From: Nymphaea colorata
Taxonomy: Eukaryota; Streptophyta; Magnoliopsida; Nymphaeales; Nymphaeaceae
Assembly (NCBI RefSeq): GCF_008831285.2
Contig: NC_045147.1
Location: 2,134,001-2,198,000 of the forward strand
DNA length: 64,000 bases
Direction of reading: 5' to 3'
Both the position numbers and the translations under genes were made by a program. Within the stretch, counting starts at the first letter, position 1. Each line of letters starts with the position of its first letter. Of this stretch, positions 13,916 through 24,600 are shown piece by piece. The notes beneath the pieces are model-generated. The model was given only the letters and a program-made list of their open reading frames with translations, was not told the origin of the DNA and searched no databases.

Positions 13916-14964
13916 CAAATTTAGGTGAAGCTACTTTGAATTTTATTTAAAAATTCTTGAAAATTTCTTGAAGTCGATTTGAAAGGTCCCCTATCAACTG
14001 ACTTCGAAAATCATTTGCAAATTGATTGGTAAATTCTTGGAAATTGAGTAAAACATTTGAAATTTTATTGGGAAATGGTTAGAAAATGATTGGCAAAATT
14101 TTTCGAAAATGTATTTTTGGACAGCACTTGGAAAATGGTAAGGTTGTAATAAAAAATTGTTAGAAAATGAATTGAAATATGACTTAAAATAGAGGAAATG
14201 CTTAAAATTGGCAACTGAAAAATATATTGCCTGTACAAGCATTAAACATGAATATTTAGATTTTTTTTTTAAATTCACGGATAACACATTAAAATACATC
14301 ACATGGGTCTCACTACCTCTCGGTGCAAACGCATACAAAATTGTATTAGGGATTGAGCACGCCGCAAAACGCCCTTGAACTGCACCATTCCTTTTCATTT
14401 ACTTAAGCTAATCGAACTACACCATCCTTTTTCATTCAACTAAGTTTGCAAAGATGCTTAACCTTGGTTAGGAATGTTGACGGATCAAATCCGAGTAAGA
14501 TGTACCATTTACCGTATTCGATTTATCAGACATTCAGATGTATGAATCTGGATTGAAATGTGAATGAAAAGAATCTTAGACCATATTTAATTGAATCCAA
14601 ATTTGATTTCAAAATCCAGATCCGACATTTGTATTCACAACTGAATTCAAATATGAAACAAAATCCAAATACACTATTATATATTTAAAACTGGCTCAAA
14701 AAATGTATGGATATTGGATATAAGAAACTTATTTAAAACTATATCTGAATTAGAATTCAAATCTGGCGCACTTTACTTAACTGAATCAAAGTCTGATCCG
14801 TTTCAATCGGATTCACTGGCATCTCTAATAATGATACAACTATACTAACTTTTTGCTAAAAACGAACTCGTATTGCAAATACATAAATGAAATGCTCATT
14901 TGCAAAATCATGATAAATTGTGAGGCCCTCAAAAGAAATACTCCCGGAACAAAAGAGAAGGGAC
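13916..14964. other. AT-rich region upstream of the HBS1 gene
   Basis: No gene is visible. A 134-codon minus-strand frame at 13,994-14,398 is rich in Phe, Asn, Ser and Lys and resembles translated AT-rich repeat rather than protein. It includes the MITE-like segment at 14,480-14,835. The HBS1 promoter must lie at its right end; no clear TATA box is visible there. Confidence 0.5.
14480..14835. repeat. MITE-like repeat, family C (AATCCGAT / ATCGGATT)
   Basis: Many words such as AAATCCGAGT, AATCCAGATCCGACA and CAATCGGATTCACTGG occur in both orientations. The same vocabulary recurs at 52,058-52,170, beginning AGGGATGTTAATGGATC, and at 58,555-58,728, ending GACATCCCTATT. The opposed GGGATGT and ACATCCC ends suggest an inverted-repeat element with variable AT-rich filling. 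Confidence 0.4.
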
Positions 14965-15061
14965 ATGAGCGAATTCAAGCCCTCTTGATTCGTTCCCGTC
15001 CTCTCCATGTCACTCTGTCCGTCCTCGTCTCTCCCTGTCTCTGTCGATCGAGCGGAGATCG
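14965..15061 (+). other. HBS1: HBS1 5'UTR exon (non-coding first exon)
   Basis: A pyrimidine-rich, CT-laden stretch ends in ATCG|GTGAGG, a good plant splice donor at 15,062. The matching acceptor GTTGCAG ends at 15,522, four bases before the start codon of HBS1. This gives a 461-base intron in the 5'UTR, a common arrangement for plant housekeeping genes. The left edge (transcription start) is only estimated. Confidence 0.55.
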
Positions 15062-15526
15062 GTGAGGAAGAAGGAGAACAATACTAAGAATAAACTGGCG
15101 GCCCACTCTATGTAACAAGGTTCGCTTTCCTCCATCTTCCTTCTTCTCTTTTCGTTTTCCCATTTTCTCCCCCTCCCTTTTTCTTGCCCTTCTTGCCGCT
15201 GGCCAACTTCTTCCCCATTTTCTTCTTCTGACTCCTCCGTTTCCTCTCATTTTTGTTTATACTATTATTTTTATCATCTAATTCGTGACAACAGATGCGA
15301 AACGCCATGTGAATTTGAGGGGGCATAGGTGTCTGGCCCAAAGATTGTAGATGCACGATATTTCTGATTACAGCGATTACCTGAAACGAGTTACTAGGAT
15401 TGGTACCTCACTTTCCTAGCCATGGATATGATCACTCTGCAAAACATAGAAACTTTAGTATTTTTGTATGTTGGTGTGGATTTCTGTTGTTAGTGTATTC
15501 TTACAGTTTGTTTGTGTTGCAGGACA

Positions 15527-15614
15527 ATGCCGCGAAAAGTGAGTTACGGGGTTGACTATGATGATGACTATGACTATTATGACGACTATGACTATGACTA
15601 TGATTTTGAAGATG
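15527..15614 (+). CDS. HBS1: HBS1 coding exon 1
   Basis: It starts at the ATG four bases after the 5'UTR intron acceptor and encodes MPRKVSYG followed by an Asp/Tyr-rich acidic run. It ends GAAGATG|GTTGGT in phase 1. MPRK plus an acidic Tyr/Asp stretch is the usual start of plant HBS1. Confidence 0.9.
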
Positions 15615-18600
15615 GTTGGTTACTTTGGTTCCTCACACCCTGGATTCGTTGAGACCGTTTCTAAATCCGTAGGCGTTTGTGAAGTAGCGGGCTGTGCATT
15701 GTAGTTTCCATTTTTTTATGAGCGTGTCTATGATGGAGCCATCCACCTGTTTGGGCTGGTGGTTGTTGGAATCACTGCATTTGGAGGCTCAACATCTTTC
15801 AAAATGCAGTGTTTTTATGAAACCACGGCTCCAAAGAAAATTTTCTGCTATGGATTCATATGTACTGTTCTTCCATTGACAGCCTTAATGTCTTTGTTAA
15901 TTGCTTCCACAATGTAGTGTTTTATGAAACCACGGCTCCAAAGAAAATTTTCTGCTATGGTTTCAAATGTACTGTTCTTCCATTGACAGCCTTAATGTCT
16001 TTGTTAACTTCTTGTACTGATTTTTTAATCAAACAGTCTTAAATTTGTCTTTAATATCTAATGACGACTGTAGACGTGTTTCTTGTCTTTTCCTTATTGG
16101 AACTGTGGGGGTAGGTGATCCATGCAGGAGCAGCTGCATCTTTTTTTGCAGTGTTAGGCGGTAATGTTGTAAAGTGTGTAATATAAGTATATAACGGTAT
16201 AGATAAACACCTAAAGTAAAAAATGCAAATTTAATTTTTAATGCAAAAAAAAAAAGAAATCAGAAAATACCGAGCAATACAATATTAGGAGAAAAGATGC
16301 TCTCTGTAGGAACCTAAAAAGGTAACAAATATATGTTACATGACATGCACACTTTCACTAGAAATAAATAAAATTGACCACTTAATTTACTCCCATACTT
16401 GAATGTCGATCAAAACAAATAAGTGTTAATCTTTGGCATGCTCCTTGAAGTCCTTGAGCAACTTAGCGTCACACTATTTGAATTTTATTTTTTATGAATG
16501 AGAATAGACATAGGGTCTTATTAGAAATCTCTATTTTTACTGCTGAAAAAAAGCCCTAAATTTTTTTATTATTTTTAAATTAGATGTGTAAGAATGACTT
16601 TCATGTCACAAATCAATTCAATTAAGAAATTTATGTACCCTTAAATAAAACAAACTTTTTTGACGTTTTTTTAATGATTTCAAGGTGTATGTTACACCTC
16701 TAAGACTAATTTCAAGGGTGTATTGTATCGTTCTCCTTTATGGTTACGTAACGTAACATAATGTATCATATGACATGCTACTCATGTACAAACTGAGTGA
16801 TCCTCCTGCCAAAAATACCCTATTCTTTTGCTTTGAAGTAAAAGATAAAAAAGTTGTTGTCCTTCCTTGTCAGTTTATGAAATGACTAATTATGTCTTGA
16901 GTCAATGAGGTTGGAATTCTCATTCTGTTTCTTTTCCTCTAGGGCTGGCATTGTTACATTTAACCCTATAAATTAAAAGAGTTAATGCAAGTTTCATATA
17001 ATGCCAAAAGTTTTGTTTTTGTTTTTTTTTGGGAGGGGGCGGGGGCGGGGTGGGGGGGGTGGTTAGGGTTGGGGTGGGGGAGAAGATCAGGAGTATAAGT
17101 CAACTTGTCAATATCTTTTCATGGACATCACAATTTATGCCTGACTGCAATCCATGTCCTTGTAGTTGGTTGTCATATGATTTGGGTGAGTTAGTGTATT
17201 GGTGGAATTTGTAACGTGAAAATCAATTAAGAAGTATACAAAATAGGTGAATGTGAACTGTTTTATTGTCTCATCAACCAATACATTCTTCTACTAATAA
17301 AGCAAAAAAATATAAAGCACTTTTCAGCTTCTACCTTCTTCAGGAATCTGGAGTCCTGAAGCCTCTAGGTATTGCCTCTTCTTCTATCTTTTTGCCGTTG
17401 CAGAAGATCCTTCTCGTTTTAATTTTCCTTTCTCCCATCCTTACCAATGATTCTTTAAAGATGGGCATTTTGCAAACTTTTCATGACATTCAATTAGCTG
17501 GAATATTACAATCTCTTGGAAGCTTGAAGCTTGGTAGGTCCCTCTAGGCTGCTATCAACTTCATGGACATGCAGTTTGACAAGTATCCAATGCGAATATT
17601 TCATAATTGGCTTACTCTTACACCAACAAACTTTTATATCCTGTTTTGATTGAACTTGGAAGCTGCCAGTTCACCATTATGATTCTTACATGTTGTTTGA
17701 AACTTGAAAGTGAAGCATGCCTATCTATTCTGAACCACTTGTGGGGTCCACTGCTCTCTCCCCTTTGTACAAAGTGGGGTAGGCATAGTCCCCACCCACC
17801 CCCCTCTCTTTCTTTTCACACACATACACATAGAGACATATTCATCTGCGTATGCGGACATGTGGAAATGCATATGTATGTACTAACTAAGAAGAATAAA
17901 ATGCCCAAGCACCCTTCACCTTTTTGTTGCGGCTTATAGGCAGTCCTAGACTCCTAGGCAATGTTATCACTGGCGTATCGTATCGCGTATCGGTCGGGCC
18001 GACTTATACGCCGTATCGTAACGTATCGTAAATGTATCGTAACGTATCGTAAAATTAATTTTTAATTTGTAAAAAATTATAAAAAAATAGAAAAAAATCA
18101 GAAAAAATTTAAATAAATTCGAAAAAACAAGAAAAAATCAAGAAAAATGTATTTAAAGGAACATTCATCATTCATGTATATGAAGTATGAACTATGAAGT
18201 ATGAATATGAACAACACATTCCAAAATAAGAAATCAGACATTCAAAAATCAAAATAACATACTAAGCAGCCGAAGAGTATTCGATTACATCACAATTCAT
18301 AAGTTCAGAAGTCAAAACATATAGACATAGTTGTCATCTTTCATGATCCAAAAAGCCCTCTTTCTCCAAGCTTTCCACTGTGCCCTCTACGAGAAAGAAA
18401 GCTATCTCACGGGCAAAACTTAAAGCAAATGAGGAAAATCTCTTCCTCCCACGTCTCTTGCAATGTTTAGAAACAAGAAGAGAGAGAGAGAGGAGCATAT
18501 CTTTTGAAATAAAATGAAAAAAAGGGGCCATCGGACCCTTTTGCCATTTTTCCCCCGTATCGTACGATACGGGGGTGTATCGACCGTATCGTACGATACA

Positions 18601-21600
18601 GTGCCCGTATCGTACGATACGGGCGATACGTCTACGATACACCTCCGTATCGTGTATTGTAGGCGTGTCGTATCGTTTTTGTTGATACAGACGATACGTA
18701 TCGTACGATACGCGTCCGTATCGTACGATACGGATAACATTGCTCCTAGGTACTGGACCTAGAGAGCTTGGCACAATAGGCAATGCCTGGGAGTGGTTTT
18801 TTTGACTGCACAGTAGAACTGCATCTTATTGATCAATGTTGTGCATGACTTTGTCAGCAATCAGGTTAAGTCTTTCATTTGCATTGTGCTACTTATTTCT
18901 TGGCATTTCTTTGTGAGCAATCAGGTTAAGTCTTTCACTTGCGTTGTGCTACTTGTTGCTTGTCATTTCCATTAGCCATTTTGTAGCTAGAAGAAGGAGC
19001 TTTTGGCTTCATAAATTGATTTTTTTCATGGTTTTCTTATTCCGATTAGCCATTCGGTATTCTCGTCAGATAAATAGGCTAGGCCTACATAAGGTCAACC
19101 TTCTTTGATATGGTTGTATTTCTAATTCATCATTGTTTATTGTCCTTCAATAGCTAAGGGTTCTAGTACAAGTGAATCCTTGCCAAAACCTGGTACTTGG
19201 TGCTGTCCAATTTGCACATACGATAATGAGGAGAAGCTAACATATTGTGATATTTGTGGCGTAATTCGATATCCTCCTGTCAAATCATTAAGTGAGAAAA
19301 ATGAAGAAGCAGGTTAGTGGCTGCATGTTTACTTTTACTTCGAGATATCATGTATCACATAAAACATCCACTTATACTGATAGCTGTTCCAGATAAAGTT
19401 GACAAAAATATTTTCTTTTCCATATAAACTGTCAGCATAGTTTCTTTCATGCAGTTGACTTATGCAATGGTCGGGGAGCTTCAAAACTGGCCAAATCTCT
19501 GTTCCCAGCGTTGCCTGCTCAGAAGTTGAAAACGGGTGTTACCTTTCAGCCTGTTTATTCTTTGAGCAAAGATGTTGATGGCTCCCATGGGATTGAAAAG
19601 ATTAAGTGGAAATTTTCTGATTTTGAGGATTCTTTTCTTAATCATGATGCAAGATACCGTTTTAATATAGGTTCGCTATGTATAGAAGTGGCAAATAAGT
19701 ATTCTATACTTATTTTGTGTTGTTAGTCATTCCAGTTCACTACGTGAATCTAATATTTAACAAGGCATTTTAGCTTTGTAATAAAACTGGGGATCAATTC
19801 TCAAATATGAATTTTGCTTTTTTTTTTGGTTTTCATTAATCATTATCATTATCATTATCATTTGATGACTGAATTGGATGTCTTGCAGCACCTTTCAAGT
19901 TTGATAAGCCTTCCCCGGATGATGTGGTCTCTGCAGCAAAACGTTCTGGGAATAGTTTGAAAGGCAAGTTATCTTTCAGCCACATGTAATAATATGCTAC
20001 TTTCTGTTCATTCTCTTCCTCCCTCTCTCTCTCAACTTGTTTTTACAAGGTTCATAGGCATATCAAAATGATGAGTTTCCTACAGCAAGGTTTCGACCCG
20101 AAGTGGCTCAAAAAGAGTAGAAGGAGGCTGTCAATGGTCTATGGTGAGAATGTCGCTGGATTTTGCATACAAAGGCCAAAATCTGCAATGGTTTAAAAAT
20201 AAAAGGTTATGGCCCAACAAAATTGGGTTTTGGGTGAGAATTTAAACGATATTCACCTAATTGCTTTGGAATTGGCCCTAATATATGACCAGGTGTTGTT
20301 AACATTGTTGCATCCAGAGATGCAACTCCAGGGGGCTAGTTTTATGTGTCAAAATCAGCAGAATCTCCATGGTAACAAGACAATAAAGATAAAGGAGAGA
20401 GTGAATTAGGGAAACAATGAACTCAAAGTTGAGAATTAGTTCAGAGATAGGAGAGGGAGATAAGAGAATAAGGAAGAAATTTGGGGATTAATTAACCACT
20501 CAAATATTCTAAGGGAGAAGTTACAAAAATGAAATTCTTTATGATTTTTTAACTCTGCCCAAGAAGTACACTGAAATGATTTGTATAGGCTTGAAGTCAA
20601 ATTGGACCAAAGGCATGCCCAGGAGGTGAATGGTGCCGCATGTTTGGAGGACAACGATGCACTACCACCAAGCCCGGCCTAGATTGCACGATCCTGCTGG
20701 AGATCCCGGCGGCTGGGGCCAGGTTGCCAAGAGGTGGCAACTGGCCATGCTATCTCCTCACATGCTGGAGAGTTCCGTGGCTGGGACAGATTTGCAACAG
20801 GCGGGCTAGGTTGGTGCGGCGGTGGACTGCCGGTGCATGGCCAAAATCTAGACAAAGGCAAAAGGGACAACAGCGGCACGGCTTGGCAACGACACTCCAT
20901 CAAGGATGCAGGAAGAGAAGGAGAAGAAGATGAGAGAGAGGGAGAGAGAAAGAGCTTAGGGTTTCACACTATGTGACACGGGTAGTGTTGTACGATACGG
21001 GGCCGATACGTACGATGCGATATGTATCTTTTACAAAATACGATACGATACACGCCCCGTATCGTACGATACGGGGTGATTTCAAAAAATGGGGGTTAGA
21101 ACCCCCCTTTTCGAGTTTTTTTATAAAAACCCGGCCCTTCTTCATTTTTAACCTAGAGATTGTGCCACCGTGGAGGGAAATTATCGATTTCCATTGTTAA
21201 ATCATCGATTTTCAAAATGAAATCATCGATTAAACCATCGATTTGTGCGTGGGTGGCTGATTCTCGTTTGGAGGAAAGAGGTTTTTTTAAATCGTGAAGA
21301 TGAAAATGAAGAAGATGGAGATGAGGATGAGAATGAATGTGATGAAGATTATGAATGAGAGTCGAGTGCTTTTCATTTTATATGTATTGACATTGAACAT
21401 TTTCACAATTTCATTATCATCTTGTGATGTAATACATAACATCTAAACCTTGTTTTTGATGTGGTATCTCATAAACTTATGGACCTTATGACTTATAAAT
21501 CTATGTGTTTTTTTTAAGAAGAACACATTATTCTTGTTTTTTACTGATTTTTATGATTTTTTGAATTTTTTTCCTATTTTTTCTGATTTATTAAAAAAAT

Positions 21601-24600
21601 GATACGATTAAAGCCAGACCGATACGACTTACGATACGCTTTTTACAACATTGGACACGGGTACTTATAATTTGCCCAGGTACCTGTGTCAGTACGTGTA
21701 ATTTGCCCAGGTACCCGTGTCAATACGTGGGTTCCGCGACATGGGTACATGGGTACAACTACATTTAAAACATTTAAAATTATATTTTCAAACTTAATTT
21801 TTTCTCTAATTTTGATTTTTCTCTTATTTTATATTTCCCTTCCATTAAGATTCTATATTTTCCTCTCGTTTTTCTTTAATTTTGAGAATTTTTGTGGATT
21901 ATTATATAATATATGTATTTACATATACACTCGGCCGTACCCCCGTACCCGAATTTTCTAAAATTTCTTGCTCAGTAAACTGCATTTGTATGATTCATGA
22001 AGCATTTGTATGGGTTCTTATGATAAACAATGTATTGTTTGTGTTTTGTTTGAGACTTTCTTATGAGATTATAAGTGTGAACTATTAATGTTTTTTTTTT
22101 TTTCATTTTATCATTTTTGGGAATATAAAATTTGCCGTACCCTCAAAATTGCCGTGGCCAAACCCCGTATCGTACCCGCACCCATGTGACATAGGTTTCA
22201 CACGAAAGTCATACATTGCATAATTCATAAAAGAGAAAGAACAAGTGTTTTATGGGCCCAATGCGAAAATGAAAAATGGACCAAAATGGGTGTGCCTAAT
22301 TCAAATGGCATCTTCTGATTGGAGGGAGTGAGTGGCTGCAAAATTTTACCATTGATCGATGGGGGCTGCCCAAAGGGCACCTGGGAAAGGGGCCCTTCTA
22401 GTGCTGATGTAAAGCTATCTATCCCCTGAAGTGGCATGCTGAGTGGAGGGATGCGGGTCCCGCATTGAGGTGGCTTGCCACTTGGATGATGTCATGAAGT
22501 TGGTGTGTGGCAAGCATGTGGGGCTTAGGCTGACCGAGGTCCAACACATGGAGGGAAGCTCCCTACATGCGCCAGGTGGAGGGTGCCCATGCTGACTGTG
22601 CTTCTGGTTGATTTTGGGATGCCTCTAGGCTAGGCTTAGCTCGAGTGGGCTCGAGCTGAGGGCGTGCACTTGCTTTTGGCCCGAGCTCTTCCTGAATGGA
22701 CTGCAATTGAGTTGAAGGGTGCCCATGCTGACTGTGCTTCTGGTTGATTCTGGGATGCCTCTAGGCTAGGCTTAGCTCGAGTGGGCTCGAGCTGAGGGCG
22801 TGCACTTGGGTTTGGCCCGAGCTCTTCCTGAGTGGACTGCAATTGAGTTGAAGGTTGCCGGGCACAGATGAGCTGGCCAGGCTGCTCTCGGCTGGTGCTG
22901 CTGCCTATGTGCTAGCCTCCTCCTGAGGGGAGCAATAAAAAATTAAATCTTGTGATGAGTATTTTGGAAATTTATACAAGGTGGTGTGATGTCTTTTCTT
23001 GTTTCTGTCTCTTTTGAGGGACTTATAGTAAATATTTCTGCCACCCTAATCCTTCTCTTTAAAAGGGAATTAGTGTTAATCTAACAAGACTTCTTTTTGC
23101 ACTCTACCACACATCGTGACAATAGACAATTAAGAAATCATAAGTTGCTCTTGTTCACTTATTTTGCTTACTGGCGAGCTTGCATCTTTTCCTGCACCAT
23201 GCACCTTTTTAAGTACTTATTGTGTAACCTGGTATGTATAGGTGATCATAAAAGATATCGGTTGATGTATTTGTTTATGTAAATTGGGATATCATATGCA
23301 TATGTGTACAGGGCTACAAGCCAACAAGACTTTGAGTTGACCTTAATGTTGTCCTAAATGACTGTCCATTTGTATGAATTCTACTTCGTTGTTCCCATGA
23401 AGAGAAACATGTCACCGAGTTAAATAACCGTTCAGATGTCTAGTTCTTGCATCCACTGTTTCATGCCATCCACATTGTACCATTTCATTTTCTGGTTTTG
23501 GATTGCACCAACCTATATATAACTATGTCTTTTGTATTTTTTCTTTTTCTTTTTCCTCCCCCACTCAGTGTCTTCTAATTATGAGTCATTGAAGACATTT
23601 TTTCTTCCAAATTTGTTGCAGGAACCTCACACGCTGCATTGTCCAAAGCTTCTTTAGGCACAAACATGGATCAGGGGACTGTTGATCTTTTACCTAATGC
23701 TTCAAAACATGGGGCTTCATCATCAAGGTCTTCAGTAGAAGTAGTACAGTTCAAGGCAGAAGACAAGAGAGTGGATAGCAAGAGTTACACAAGTAATGGT
23801 TCATCTCTTCTTGAAGATGGTCAACCACAAAGCCTAGTGAGTGGAGTGAGTAAGTTAAAACTGAATGAGGCAGCTGATTCTACGAAGACAGTCAGAGATA
23901 TGAGAAAAGCAGTTCCATTAGATGCATACAAACCAGAGACGTGGGTGCTTCCTGATAAAAAATGTGGGGGTTTGTCTCAGCTAAATCTTGCTATTGTAAG
24001 GTTTTCTCCAGTTCTGGTTGAGTGCAAAAAAGATACTTGCAAATTTTATTCAAATTATTCGAAGGTTGAGCAGTCTGTATTTATTTACTTTCATTACCAT
24101 GTTTAGGTTGGCCACGTTGATTCTGGCAAATCAACGCTGACAGGAAGACTTCTGCACATTTTGGGGCGGATCTCTCAGAAGGATATGCACAAGTATGAGA
24201 AGGAAGCTAAACAGCAGGTGTAATAATTTATTAATATGTTTGTATTTGCTTCATAAGTGCTATTCACTTCAACCTAATCACTCTTCTATTTAATTTTTAC
24301 ATTGAGTGCAGGGAAAAGGCTCATTTGCCTATGCTTGGGCATTAGATGAAAGTGTTGAGGAAAGGGAAAGAGGAATAACTATGGCTGTTGCAGTTGCTCG
24401 TTTTGAATCAAGGAAATTTCATGTTGTTATGCTTGATTCACCGGGGCATAAAGATTTTGTCTCAAATATGATATCTGGTGCTACACAAGCAGATGCTGCG
24501 ATACTTGTTGTCGATGCATCTATTGGTTCTTTTGAGGCAGGTATGGGTTTAAATGGAGTTGGGGGACAGACAAAGGAGCATGCACAACTTATCCGAAGTT

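Larger units (their letters stand above)
15615..19153 (+). other. HBS1 intron 1 (3.5 kb) with repeats
   Basis: GT-AG intron, phase 1. It contains a 107-base tandem duplication, a G-quadruplex-like G-rich tract, a complete hAT-like element and a 60-base tandem duplication, each listed separately. A 93-codon open frame at 17,266-17,547 has protein-like composition but no recognised similarity and is not supported as a gene. Confidence 0.85.
19964..23621 (+). other. HBS1 intron 4 (3.7 kb, GC-AG) packed with transposons
   Basis: The donor is GCAAGT and the acceptor TTGTTGCAG. The intron carries a GC-rich segment, a MITE with a hAT-like element nested in one end, and two 136-base tandem units. 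If retained, translation would stop after nine further codons, at 19,988-19,990. Confidence 0.85.

Noticed and set aside
13994-14398. 134-codon minus frame
   Set aside because: Low-complexity Phe/Ser/Asn/Lys content from AT-rich sequence with AAAATTT/AAATTTT repeats, no domain, no splice partners.
17060-17075. TTAGGG word in a G-rich tract as telomeric repeat
   Set aside because: Only one unit is present and plant telomeres are usually TTTAGGG arrays.
17266-17547. 93-codon frame in HBS1 intron 1 as an extra exon
   Set aside because: Inclusion is not needed for the reading frame between exons 1 and 2, and the peptide has no counterpart in HBS1 proteins.
17959-18742. Regularly spaced palindromes considered as a CRISPR array
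   Set aside because: Spacers are short, irregular and themselves repetitive, the unit lies inside an inverted-repeat element with target duplications, and the genome is a plant's.
18334-18783. 149-codon minus frame and neighbouring frames rich in 'VSYDT/IVRYG'
   Set aside because: These are read from the palindromic GTATCGTACGATAC array of the hAT-like element. The periodic peptide is a by-product of the DNA repeat; similar frames occur at 29,783-30,228.
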